The notes beneath the pieces were generated by a model. That model was not told the DNA's origin. It was given only the letters and a program-made list of their open reading frames with translations, and did not search any database. The translations under genes and the position numbers were made by a program. From CBDEGR01 sp965237895 (GTDB lineage Bacteria; Acidobacteriota; Terriglobia; UBA7540; JAPUME01): a DNA stretch of 64,000 nt. The DNA is taken from contig CBDEGR010000002.1 in NCBI GenBank assembly GCA_965237895.1, positions 496,001 through 560,000 of the forward strand, given 5' to 3'. Positions 52,321 to 61,081 of this stretch are shown here, one piece after another. Numbering within the stretch: the first letter of the stretch is position 1; each line of letters opens with the position of its first letter.

Positions 52321-52617
52321 CTCTGGGCGAAATCATACCGCAGCCGTCCTCTGTTTTCCAATCTAAATCGCGATGGCTACGCTTGGATGGAATCCGAAAT
52401 TAGTTTTTTGACCCTCCGGTAGTTGCGATTATGCACCCGGGTGCCTCCAGTCGAGCCCGGCGGGCATGGTTTTTCTCCCAGAGGGTCCCACCGGCTCCCA
52501 GCCACCCTTTTCCGGGTCCCAAAAACCCATCGCCTTGGTTTCCAGAACCAGCTTTTTCAGACACCTCCCCATTCCTGGGGGATATCGGAATCATTTTCTT
52601 GGGTGCTGCCGCAGGCT
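52321..52617. other. Upstream region of the CRTAC1-like gene
   Basis: Part of a gene-poor stretch running to 52964. No convincing gene is seen; frames here are short and of odd composition. A short GC-rich inverted arrangement (CCCGGGTGCC, GAGCCCGGCGGGC) near 52440 may be structural. Confidence 0.35.
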
Positions 52618-52772
52618 AGGCTATCCCGACGGAAGTGGCAGCCCATCCGCCCATGCCACCGCTACCCAGCTTCGCTTCAATACGGAAGTGGCCGAAGCTG
52701 CTTGCCGATCATGGGGAGCAATCCTGAATAGACAGGAGTATCCTATGCTGCGCCGGAAGCCAAGTCAACACA
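52618..52772. repeat. Island repeat A, copy 1
   Basis: About 150 bases that recur at 56455-56606 in the same orientation with roughly 80 percent identity by eye. The best-kept part starts CTATCCCGACGGAAG and runs through CCCATCCGCCCATGCC, CTACCCAGCTT and CAATACGGAAGTG; both copies end in CCAAGTCAAC. On the plus strand both copies keep an open frame (YPDGSGSPSAHA then TQL and FNTEV), so it may be a relic of a coding sequence. This copy lies about 300 bases upstream of the CRTAC1-like gene. The rest of the gap to 52964 has nothing I can name. Confidence 0.8.
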
Positions 52773-52964
52773 CTGTATCTAAAAACAAGTGTATTTGGCG
52801 GGTTGAATTCTCTGATTTGTGGGCTTGAGGATTCAGGTGGTTACAGTGGGCCGTGCAGGAGGGTTTTTGGCGGACGGCAGAGCGGCCCGGCGAATGGTTC
52901 CTTACTCCTACCCTCAACACCTTCCCGATCCGTGCCCAGGAAAGCCCCTGAGCGTGGCCAGTAT

Positions 52965-54239
52965 CTATTGGCGCCGGACCTCGGCCTCCAACTCAGCAAT
53001 GTCGAAACGGTAGAACGTGATCTCGCCGTACCTGACAGCCGCATCGTTCGCTGTTTCTACCACCAAGCCGATGGTGCCGTCGGCCAAACGTTGTACAACC
53101 GAATACGCGGCAAATCCGTTGTTGAATTGAACCGGATTGGTGAAAGTCTTTCCTTCGTCGTAGCTGGTCCAGACCGTGATGTTGTTGCGGTTGAGGCCGC
53201 TTTCGCCGCGCGGTCCAGAAAAAAGGATCCGATCGCGGTCATGCGTGGCGCGTTTGGCGGAATAGCGGACCATAGAGCCGTCTACTGGTGTGATGGGTAT
53301 GTCGTCCGGACTGTCGGGTCCCCACGTAACTCCCCCATCGGTGCTGAGATGACGACGGCGGAAATTGCCGCTGTTTTGCCGCGCGTCCAGCAGCACTCTG
53401 CCGTCGATCAACTCGACGACTTCAGCCTCGTTGGCATCAGGTCCCGGTGTGACGTTGCCGACATGCCAGGTCTTACCGTGGTCGTCGGAATAATAGACGA
53501 ACGGCTCGACGACAGTAACCAGTCCGTCTGGTGTGCTTGAACCGCGGCGCTTGGCTGGAATAATCAGCCGGCCGTTGCGCGATCCCATGGGGTCCTGCCA
53601 TTGAAGTTGGATGCCGTTACCCGGACCGGGCTGGGCTTGCCGCCAATAGAAGCCGTCACTGGTCTCGTGTGGCTCGTCTGGATAGAAAACTTGCTCGCGG
53701 TCCGACCAGGTTTGGCCGTTATCGGTACTCGAACGGACCCACACGATATGGTTGCCGTCCTTAGGGTCCGCGCTTTGACCGTATGCTACAGCAAGGGGCG
53801 CAATGTCCGGCATTTGGCCGTAGAATAAGAACACCGTCCCGGTGTTCGCGTCGAGCAGCGGCGTCGGGTCAGAGAAATCGAGCAGGTCGCCATTTGGGCG
53901 GAATCCTGAATCGATGACGACCATCGGCTGCCAGGTTTGGCCGTTATCGGTACTCCGCCGCATGACCAGATCGATGGGGGCGTTCTCCTCGATACGCGGG
54001 TCATCGCCGTCTCCGCGGCGCCCCTCGGCAAAGACCAATACCGACCCATCCTGCGTAACGACCATGCCCGGAATCCGAAAAGTGTGGTAGCGGTCCTGCT
54101 GCGTGACAAAGCTTCCCTTGGGAGAAACGAACGGAACTGATACTGAAATGACTTCAGCGGCTGCCTGGAAATGTGAGGCCCAGGTCACCACGATCACAAA
54201 TATAGCGACACAAGGGACGTGTCCTCTCGACCACGACAT
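52965..54239 (-). CDS. Secreted exo-alpha-sialidase-like protein (BNR)
   Basis: A 424-residue protein. The ATG at 54239 is certain from GGGAGG five bases upstream and a following signal peptide (VAIFVIVVTWASHFQAAA). The six-bladed sialidase fold shows the arginine motif YHTFRIPGMV, then Asp boxes STDNGQTWQP, STDNGQTWSD, SDDHGKTWHV and STDGGVTWGP, and later FSGPRGESGLNRNN and VQRLADGTIGLVVET. It should cleave terminal sialic acids or similar sugars from glycoconjugates outside the cell; GH33 is the likeliest family. It is one of two such proteins in this island, with low similarity to the other. Confidence 0.92.
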   Translation of the reverse strand: MSWSRGHVPCVAIFVIVVTWASHFQAAAEVISVSVPFVSPKGSFVTQQDRYHTFRIPGMVVTQDGSVLVFAEGRRGDGDDPRIEENAPIDLVMRRSTDNGQTWQPMVVIDSGFRPNGDLLDFSDPTPLLDANTGTVFLFYGQMPDIAPLAVAYGQSADPKDGNHIVWVRSSTDNGQTWSDREQVFYPDEPHETSDGFYWRQAQPGPGNGIQLQWQDPMGSRNGRLIIPAKRRGSSTPDGLVTVVEPFVYYSDDHGKTWHVGNVTPGPDANEAEVVELIDGRVLLDARQNSGNFRRRHLSTDGGVTWGPDSPDDIPITPVDGSMVRYSAKRATHDRDRILFSGPRGESGLNRNNITVWTSYDEGKTFTNPVQFNNGFAAYSVVQRLADGTIGLVVETANDAAVRYGEITFYRFDIAELEAEVRRQ

Positions 54240-54341
54240 GTTTACCTCCCTGGTGGTGGTTCCCACCGCGCATCGCGGCTCGGTTTGGGCCGTTCCGCCG
54301 ACTTGCTTGGATGGCACCATCTTAGGCCGCGCCCGCAGGCA

Positions 54342-54400
54342 AGTCAACGCGGTTCGGGGGTAGGCTATACAAAGGGGAAAAGTGCCACACCCCCTCACCC
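54342..54400. repeat. Island repeat B, copy 1
   Basis: About 55 bases, from CAAGTCAACGCGG through TAGGCTATAC, AAGGGGAAAAGTG and ACACCCC, recurring at 60276-60336 with few changes. This copy is about 100 bases upstream of the sialidase start. The CAAGTCAAC start is shared with the end of repeat A, so A and B may be parts of one larger unit. Confidence 0.8.
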
Positions 54401-54509
54401 CGAGGGAGCCACACGTCACAGGCGCCGAGGGGGTAAGGTCGCAGTTTGGCGTGATTAGGCTCGTTCAACGTTCACCGCGCTCGCCCCTGTTTCTATCCCA
54501 CCCCCCTGC

Positions 54510-54716
54510 GTGGGACTGTCGAGAGTGAAGGTGGAGAACAGCTACTGTGAGAGGTTCAATTGGAAGTTGCGGGATAATTGTCTAAACGGAGAGATTTTCT
54601 ACTCACTGAAGAAGGCCCAGATTGTGATCGAGCAGTGGAGAGGGTGCGATAAAACACGCTATGGCCCACTCGGCGCTCGGCTACTGCCCGCCTGTCCCTG
54701 ACCTGACCGAGATTTT
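54510..54716 (+). pseudogene. IS3-family transposase C-terminal remnant
   Basis: The frame reads VENSYCERFNWKLRDNCL, NGEIFYSLKKAQIVIEQW, then after a one-base shift HSALGYCPPVPD. This is the end of the DDE (rve) domain of IS3-type OrfB, where ENGYxESFNGKLRDELL includes the catalytic Glu and HSALGYxPP is the C-terminal signature. Everything upstream, including the two Asp residues, is gone, and no inverted repeats were seen. It lies between the two sialidase-like genes, marking past insertion-sequence activity. Confidence 0.88.
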
Positions 54717-54812
54717 GTGCCAGTTCCAATGAGAGAGTCTACATCACAGCCCGGAGCTGTGGAACGGTTCTCCGCCATTAACGGCCGGGTCAATCCTTTT
54801 GGACAGTTCAAC

Positions 54813-56285
54813 CTACCCGGGCGGCCTTATGTAGTCCTCCGTATAGAGGCTGCCGGCAATGTAAGAATGCAGAGGTGGATGAACGAGCAAATTCTCCTTG
54901 TATTGGAAGTTATCTTCGGGCTTTATTTTGTCGACCCTCAGGACATTGTACAGGGTAAAGATGGTGCCGTCGTCTAGCTGCACTGAACTAGGATAACCGA
55001 CCAATCCCGGTAGGGTGTCATCACGGATGACTTTCTCGTTGGCTACATCCCAGGTCTTCCCCTCATCGTAGCTCAGGACGCCCCGGTATCCTACGGGACG
55101 CCCGGCATACCCACTCTTGCGGCCCAGTGCACCCATCACGCGATACACGCACAGAATATTTCCGCTCTTCAACCGCAGCAGATTGCCTGGTTGCCCATGA
55201 ATAGGCGTCGGAACCGGTTGGCTCCAACTTTTTCCCCCGTCGTCCGAATAACTCTGATACAAGTGGACAGGTCCTTGGCGTCGGATAACCGCCAGGATCC
55301 GACCGCTCGGCAACAAAAGTAGGTCGGTTTCACTAAATGAGTGTTTACCCGTTGGACCCTGGACGAGGGGGCTGATCTGCCAGGTTTCACCCTTGTCATT
55401 GGAGCGGAGGGCATAGGGAATACCGGTACGCCAGGTGTCTCCCCTCATGCCACCTAATACCCCGTAGATCACTCCAAGGACCGTGCCATCTGGCAAGGCG
55501 ATCCCCCTGCGAAACCAGGCAAGAAAGTGGGAGAACTTTGGCAGCCCTTCGATGAGCCGCTCTTCCCAACTGCGACCCCCATCATGGGATACCGTCACCA
55601 CCGGTTGGCGATTGTGGGTGGCCACAACACCAGGCGGAAGCGCCCACTGTAGCGAAAACACGTGCATGCCTTGCTCCTTCAGTCTTTCGGCATGCGAGGC
55701 CGGCCACAAGTCCCATCCAAATGTACTATCTGGATACCAAAGATGGCCCAGCCCGACTTTCTCCAGCCTCTCCTTTTGAGCTTGCCTCGTAGGCGCGTCC
55801 TCCACCACATTGATCAAAGTCCCATCCGGCAACTGCACCGGCCAGCCGTGAGCACAGTGCGCGCTTCGATCCGCCCAGCGTGGATCGAGCGGAAGCCCTT
55901 GTAAGTTGATGAGATCCCAGGATTTACCGCCGTTCTTCGAAGAGAGGAAAACCCACTCGGCATGCGCGGAGTAGAAGTCATCGGTATACGTATCTTCCCG
56001 CTGCGCCTGAAAACCGACGACAAGCTCATTGTTCTCCCGTTTAAGCACTGGAAGCCCGTAGGTCGTGCATGTCCACCCGGGTCGGTCATAGATCGTCACG
56101 TCTAACTTCCAAGGCTTCCCTTCAAGCGCTTTGGGATCGAGCAGCGGTGCCGTTGGTGAAGAATTCCCCGGGGAGACACCTCCCCAGAGGGGAGTCGCAG
56201 CGACCGTTCCTGTGGCTGCCATCGCCGTAAGGAATCTCCGTCTGCCTATCCGCCCTACTTTGTACTGAAGCTCTGTCTTTTTCAT
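54813..56285 (-). CDS. Tat-exported sialidase-like BNR-repeat protein
   Basis: A 490-residue protein with a twin-arginine signal: GRRRFLTAMAATGTVAATPL. Blades with Asp-box-like motifs follow: SSKNGGKSWDL, SHDGGRSWEERL, RSNDKGETWQIS, SDDGGKSWSQPV and SYDEGKTWDVA. No clear FRIP motif is seen where sialidases have it (WTCTTYGLPVLKRENN is there instead), so it may bind or cleave another sugar, or lack activity. Start is the ATG at 56285 with GGGAGG ten bases upstream. It lies on the same strand as the sialidase and DUF1553 genes. Confidence 0.85.
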   Translation of the reverse strand: MKKTELQYKVGRIGRRRFLTAMAATGTVAATPLWGGVSPGNSSPTAPLLDPKALEGKPWKLDVTIYDRPGWTCTTYGLPVLKRENNELVVGFQAQREDTYTDDFYSAHAEWVFLSSKNGGKSWDLINLQGLPLDPRWADRSAHCAHGWPVQLPDGTLINVVEDAPTRQAQKERLEKVGLGHLWYPDSTFGWDLWPASHAERLKEQGMHVFSLQWALPPGVVATHNRQPVVTVSHDGGRSWEERLIEGLPKFSHFLAWFRRGIALPDGTVLGVIYGVLGGMRGDTWRTGIPYALRSNDKGETWQISPLVQGPTGKHSFSETDLLLLPSGRILAVIRRQGPVHLYQSYSDDGGKSWSQPVPTPIHGQPGNLLRLKSGNILCVYRVMGALGRKSGYAGRPVGYRGVLSYDEGKTWDVANEKVIRDDTLPGLVGYPSSVQLDDGTIFTLYNVLRVDKIKPEDNFQYKENLLVHPPLHSYIAGSLYTEDYIRPPG

Positions 56286-56454
56286 GGGCTGTATACCTCC
56301 CAGAGACTTGACCGAGAAAATACTATTAAGCCGGAATTTCCGATTTCAACTTTACCTTCTCCAGATGCGCTCCACTGCACACAATCATAAGCCAGCGCCC
56401 CCTCCTGCTACAAGCTTAATAGCCATGGCCTCTTCTGGGTGACTACCGCACCCT

Positions 56455-56606
56455 GAGCTATCCCGACGGAAGCGGCAGCCCATCCGCCCATGCCGCCGCT
56501 ACCCAGCTTAGCTTCAATACGGAAGTGACTGAGCTTTTTGCCGATCATGAGGAGTATCCTGAACGGATGTGAATATCCTAAGCTACACCCGAGGCCAAGT
56601 CAACGC
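56455..56606. repeat. Island repeat A, copy 2
   Basis: Second copy of the element at 52618-52772, about 170 bases upstream of the Tat sialidase-like gene. Its frame is longer than that of copy 1 and ends LFADHEEYPERM then stop. Immediately downstream at 56621-56660, AAACTTCATGCGGCGCAGG and GGTCTTGGAAGC recur near 61793-61830, a third small shared segment. Confidence 0.8.
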
Positions 56607-56710
56607 GAGGAGTTAATTCGGGAAACTTCATGCGGCGCAGGAGGTCTTGGAAGCAGGGGTCGGAGCGGAGGGGATTTCCAGCCGTCCGTCATAGGGGTCA
56701 CGCGAGGAAC

Positions 56711-56929
56711 TTACTTTTTCATCAGTTCCAAGACTACAGATGTCATGGCCTTCACACCAGTCTGGATTGTTATCCCGGGGAGGGGGGCGAACTTGCTGGA
56801 GTGGAGTGAAGGAAGAGGAATCTCGTTTTCCTTGGCCTCTCGAATGCTGGCGGGGTCAACCGCTCCCAGCCAGCGCCGGGTAACCAACCTCGGGTCTCGG
56901 TTTCGATAAAGATGATCTTCGCAGTTCAT
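56711..56929 (-). pseudogene. Remnant beginning like a DUF1501 gene
   Basis: A 72-residue frame starts MNCEDHLYRNRDPRLVTRRW, which resembles the opening of DUF1501 proteins (the usual partners of DUF1553 genes) just before their Tat motif. After RRW the sequence changes to unrelated residues (LGAVDPASIREAKENEIPLP, ending VLELMKK). It lies 11 bases after the DUF1553 gene on the same strand, exactly where a DUF1501 gene normally sits. I read it as a gene cut down by deletion and joined to another tail. Confidence 0.55.
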
Positions 56930-56940
56930 GGCTTAGGTCC

Positions 56941-59900
56941 TTATTCTTTGGTGATGGTTTCATCCAGATTCAGCAGGACGCGACAGACGGTCGTCCATGC
57001 GGCGAGCTGGACGGGAGTCGCGCTCTTCGAAAGCTGCGGCCGCTGCGTCGAGTCGTAACCCGCCAAATCCCACGGGCTCAACCACCCATCCGCAAGACGC
57101 TGCGTTTGCTTGTTCAGCACAGAGAGTAGCTCGGCGGCTTCCGGTTGGGTCGGTTTTCTCGCTAGGCAGCGGCGGAAGGCGTAGGTCAGGCGTTGCGCAT
57201 CCGTCTCGCCGCCCTCACGAAGCGTTCGCAGGGCCAGCGCGCGTGCGGATTCCACGAATAGTGGCTCGTTAAGGGTTGTCAGCGCCTGCAGCGGCGTATT
57301 GGATCGGACGCGGCGAACGCACGAGAAGTCCCCATTCGGCGCGTCAAAGGTCTGCAGCATCGGATAGGGAACGGAGCGATAGCGGAATGTGTAGATCGCG
57401 CGGCGGTACCGGTCCTCCCCTTTTGCTTCGTTCCAAATTTTCCGGCTGAAGCTCGCCGGCGGGACAAACAGAAATTCAGGGGCAGGCGGATAGACACTGG
57501 GCCCGCCGATCTTGGGGTTCAGCAGACCGCTGGCAGCTAAGGCAATGTCCCGCACAATTTCGGCTTCCACGCGGAACCGTGGTCCGCGGGCCAGCAGGCG
57601 GTTGTAGGGATCGCGCGTATAGAGGTCCGGAGTTACCCGGGAGGACTGATGGTAAGTCGCCGAAGTCACAATGAGCCGATGCATCGCCTTCAAGCTCCAG
57701 CCGCGGTCCATGAACTCGACCGCCAGCCGGTCCAGCAGTTCCGGATGCGACGGGGGCTCGCTTTGCTTTCCTAGGTCCTCGCTGGTGCTGACCAGGCCGA
57801 TGCCGAAATAGGTCTGCCAGATGCGGTTGACCAGGGCGCGGGCCGTGGTTGGTGAGTTGCGGTCAACGAGCCACTTGGCGAAGCTGAGACGCGTCACCGG
57901 CGCATCTTCCGGCAGGGGATGGAGAAAGGCCGGCACGCCCCGACTCACCGGCTTGTCCGGTTTGAGAAAATCACCGCGCATCAGTACGTGTGTTTCGCGT
58001 GCGTCCACGCGGGCTTGGAGCACCAGTTGCGTCGAAGATCCTTCGGGATGCTGTCGCCACAACGCTGCGATCTTCGCGTTGGCCTCCTCCCATTCGGGCA
58101 TGGTCGTGCGCCAGTACCGGAAAACGGTCTCGACTTGTGAGGGCGTGCGTTGATCGCGCGGGATGGGAAGAATATCGCGCACGTTTTTCGGCAGCGGATC
58201 AGCGACCGCTCCGGGCGCGGTAGTAATCGAAAGTCGAATCCGGCCGAGGTTATGGGTTCCGCGTGCGATTGAAAACCCGCCGTGTTTCTGACTCAAATAA
58301 AAGGTGAGGATTGTACCCGCGGGATTCGTAATGGACGTTTCGGCCGTGAAAACGGCCTTGCGCGACTGATTGCGGAGGCCGGGGCCCGCATCGATGCCCC
58401 AGGCCGTCTCCTCCTTGTCGTCAATGGCAAACTCGATGGGCCCCGTGACGCGACGCTTGCCGCTCTTGTCAGTGAAGATCGTCTCCAAAGGCGTTTCGGG
58501 CAGCGCGATGTCTGCCGTAGCTTTGGCGAACTTGACCTTGGTGACCTTGTCGGGCGCGTTGGCCGGAGCAACCTCCACCTCGAACTCGGTCAAGGCGCCG
58601 GTTCCCTTGATAGAGCGCCCCGGTCCGCCAAGTGGCAGGTTGGGATCCTTGAGCAGTTCCAGCCGGAAGGCCGTGATGTCTTGGACGTCGGTCTTCACGG
58701 TCATCTTCACGCGGTGTTTGCTGGGAAGATAGCCCTGGGCAAGGAAGGAGCCGTCCTTGAGTGGCAGATATTTTTGCGCACTGGTGGAGATGTCCTCGAC
58801 TTCCGGCCTGACGACGATCCACTCCGGCTGATCGCCCTTTACCTCGTCTTCCCACTTCGCCATCTGCTGCTGCCAGTCAGGATACCGGTACTGGAGGTCC
58901 GCTTCGATTTCACGGATCCGCCGGAGAAGTTCCGCCCGCTTCATTTGTTCTTCCGGGGTGTACACCGCGATTTTCGCCTCGTGGGAGTTGTTTAGAAAGG
59001 CGAACATACGGTAATACTCTTCCTGGGTGAGCGGGTCGTACTTGTGGTCGTGGCACTGCGCACATTGGATGGTGATGCCCAAGATGCTTTTGCCGATGGC
59101 ATCCATGCGATCGAACATGGCTTCCATCCGGAACTGCTCCAGATCGATGCCGCCTTCGCGGTTAATCATCGAATTCCGGAGAAAGCCCGTCGCCACAATC
59201 TGGTCCTGCGTCGCGCTGGGTAGTAAATCGCCGGCCAGCTGCTCGATGATGAACTGGTTGTAAGGCAGGTCGCGATTGAGGGCCTTAATCACCCAGTCCC
59301 GATAGAACCAGACCTGGCGTTGTAGGTCTTTCTCGTAGCCGTCTGAGTCGGCGTAGCGGGCCGCATCCAGCCAGTGCCGCCCCCAACGTTCGCCATAGTG
59401 CGCCGACGATAAGAGCCGCTCGATCTGTTTCTCGTATGCATTCTTGCTCTTGTCCTTCAGAAAGGTGTCGACCTCCTCGATCGTTGGCGGCAGACCAATG
59501 AGATCAAGACTCAGCCGCCGCAACAGCGTCACTTGGTCAGCCTCCGGAGAGGGGGCCAACCCCTCTTTTTCAAGGCGCGCCAAAACGAAGTAATCAATGG
59601 GATTTGCGGCCCAATTCGGATTACTGACCTTGGGCAGCGGAGGCCGCTTCGGCGGGACATAGGCCCAGTGTTTCTGGATCTCCGCCACTTCCGAGCCCAC
59701 TTCATCCGGCCAGTTGGCTCCCTGATCGATCCACGCTCGGATGAGAGCAATCTGCTCTTGGTCGAGCGGCTCACCACCCATCGGCATCTGAGGCTCGTCA
59801 CCAACTCCCGCCACACGGCGGTACAGTGGGCTTTCCGTTGCATTGTAAGGATAGATCACCTTTCCCGACTGTCCTCCAGCGAGGGCAAGCTTTTTCGAGT

Positions 59901-60114
59901 CCAGCCGAAGTCCGCGCATTTGCTGCTTGGGCCCGTGGCAGGAATAGCAGGACTTTTCGAATAGGGGCAGAATCTCTCTGGCGAATTCGACTTTGCTAGA
60001 CGAAGCAGAGTCCGGTGTCCCTTGCGCCCGGGCGTGCAGCCCCGACATCTGAATCCCGACGACGACGGCGACAACCGCGATCAAGATCGTTGTAGAAAAT
60101 CGTTTGTCTGTCAT
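56941..60114 (-). CDS. PSCyt1-DUF1549-DUF1553 (planctomycete-type cytochrome) protein
   Basis: A 1057-residue secreted protein (signal to about residue 30, ending LHARAQG). Domain order is typical: planctomycete cytochrome C with the heme site SCYSCHGPKQQMRG and a later MPMGGEPLDQEQIALI; DUF1549/PSCyt2 (DYFVLARLEKEGL, LSLDLIGLPPTIEEVD, HYGERWGRHWLDAARYADSD, TIQCAQCHDHKYDP); a central carbohydrate-binding-like region; and DUF1553/PSD1 (LVNRIWQTYFGIGLVSTSED, YPMLQTFDAPNGDFSCVRR, TPLQALTTLNEPLFV). Such proteins accompany polysaccharide or sulfated-glycan degradation in Planctomycetes and Acidobacteria; biochemical role unknown. Its DUF1501 partner seems lost. Confidence 0.94.
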   Translation of the reverse strand: MTDKRFSTTILIAVVAVVVGIQMSGLHARAQGTPDSASSSKVEFAREILPLFEKSCYSCHGPKQQMRGLRLDSKKLALAGGQSGKVIYPYNATESPLYRRVAGVGDEPQMPMGGEPLDQEQIALIRAWIDQGANWPDEVGSEVAEIQKHWAYVPPKRPPLPKVSNPNWAANPIDYFVLARLEKEGLAPSPEADQVTLLRRLSLDLIGLPPTIEEVDTFLKDKSKNAYEKQIERLLSSAHYGERWGRHWLDAARYADSDGYEKDLQRQVWFYRDWVIKALNRDLPYNQFIIEQLAGDLLPSATQDQIVATGFLRNSMINREGGIDLEQFRMEAMFDRMDAIGKSILGITIQCAQCHDHKYDPLTQEEYYRMFAFLNNSHEAKIAVYTPEEQMKRAELLRRIREIEADLQYRYPDWQQQMAKWEDEVKGDQPEWIVVRPEVEDISTSAQKYLPLKDGSFLAQGYLPSKHRVKMTVKTDVQDITAFRLELLKDPNLPLGGPGRSIKGTGALTEFEVEVAPANAPDKVTKVKFAKATADIALPETPLETIFTDKSGKRRVTGPIEFAIDDKEETAWGIDAGPGLRNQSRKAVFTAETSITNPAGTILTFYLSQKHGGFSIARGTHNLGRIRLSITTAPGAVADPLPKNVRDILPIPRDQRTPSQVETVFRYWRTTMPEWEEANAKIAALWRQHPEGSSTQLVLQARVDARETHVLMRGDFLKPDKPVSRGVPAFLHPLPEDAPVTRLSFAKWLVDRNSPTTARALVNRIWQTYFGIGLVSTSEDLGKQSEPPSHPELLDRLAVEFMDRGWSLKAMHRLIVTSATYHQSSRVTPDLYTRDPYNRLLARGPRFRVEAEIVRDIALAASGLLNPKIGGPSVYPPAPEFLFVPPASFSRKIWNEAKGEDRYRRAIYTFRYRSVPYPMLQTFDAPNGDFSCVRRVRSNTPLQALTTLNEPLFVESARALALRTLREGGETDAQRLTYAFRRCLARKPTQPEAAELLSVLNKQTQRLADGWLSPWDLAGYDSTQRPQLSKSATPVQLAAWTTVCRVLLNLDETITKE

Positions 60115-60275
60115 TCGTGCGCCACCCCCATGAGAGATGGCTGCAGCTGCAGCCGTAAGCAGAAAATTCCTTCTTTACTGGAAGTCCTGATCAACGGTTC
60201 GCCACCAGTTCTAACTCTTGTCTAATTATTCAGGAATTTTCGATTTCAACCTTATTCCCAATCGTAAATATACAT

Positions 60276-60336
60276 CCTACACGTCAACGCGATGGGGGGG
60301 TAGGCTATACGAAGGGGAAAAGTGCTACACCCCCAC
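60276..60336. repeat. Island repeat B, copy 2
   Basis: Second copy of the element at 54342-54400 (GTCAACGCG, a G run, TAGGCTATAC, GAAGGGGAAAAGTG, CTACACCCC), about 160 bases upstream of the DUF1553 gene. The surrounding stretch 60115-60474 has no gene; it contains C-rich and G-rich runs only. Confidence 0.8.
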
Positions 60337-60474
60337 CCCCCCCACCCTCACCGACGCGCGGGGCTGCCCTGGGTGGGGCTGTTCTTCCAAAGAGGCCAGA
60401 GCTGTTTGCGATTGACAAGACAGGGCAGGAGGCAAGGTTTTCGGGTGAAGGGAAGCTCATAATGGAAATTCCGG

Positions 60475-60789
60475 TTAAAGAGGGTGGAATCGATGAAAAG
60501 ATTTGTAAGGATCGGAAGGAATTTCCCCTTGCTTCCTTTCCATCGAAATAAGCCTAAATTCAGCCAGTTTAATCACGCGGCGCTTAATCGTGTCGGGGTG
60601 AACATTGCAGATTTCGGAAAGCCGCCGGTCGCTCACCTGAAACCTTCCATAGCGATTGCGAGCGAAAATCATGTTCAATACGATCAAGACACGGAATAGG
60701 GGGTCCGGAAGTTCCGGCAGGTCGGCAGCTTCCACAGCGAAAAAGGAGGGCCACGGAATCCTATTTCTTGGGGCTTTCTCCTCAGTCAT
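60475..60789 (-). CDS. Small helix-turn-helix protein
   Basis: A 104-residue protein. Residues 25-95 form a winged-helix or replication-initiator-like segment: PLFRVLIVLNMIFARNRYGR, then VSDRRLSEICNVHPDTIKRR with the recognition helix, then VIKLAEFRLISMERKQGEI. This fits a DNA-binding regulator, like those adjoining integrases and plasmid replication genes. No ligand domain is present. It sits in an AT-richer part of the island. The family is not named with confidence. Confidence 0.65.
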   Translation of the reverse strand: MTEEKAPRNRIPWPSFFAVEAADLPELPDPLFRVLIVLNMIFARNRYGRFQVSDRRLSEICNVHPDTIKRRVIKLAEFRLISMERKQGEIPSDPYKSFHRFHPL

Positions 60790-61081
60790 CGCTTCCCGTT
60801 CCTCACGAGCAAATCCAGCTTTTTCTCCATCAGGCTAAGCCGCCGGGCTATTCGGCCCAGAATTGCCATTTCCCCGCTTGGACTCCTTGGAAAATGCTTG
60901 CTAGCTGCCCTTGACAAGGCCGATGGTATGCAATTATGATCCGGTTATGCTGGAACGTCAAAGGAATTCTAACTCAGATTAAAACTCTAGCAAAGAGGAT
61001 GCAAGGCTATCCGTTCCGCACTGGCGAGCGGCCACATTTCTTGAAGGCCTAGCGAATCTCGACACTAGCAACAGCCAAAAG

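Noticed and set aside
54417..54540. Intact IS3 element with terminal repeats between the sialidase genes
   Set aside because: Only the last 60 or so transposase residues remain and no terminal inverted repeats were found.
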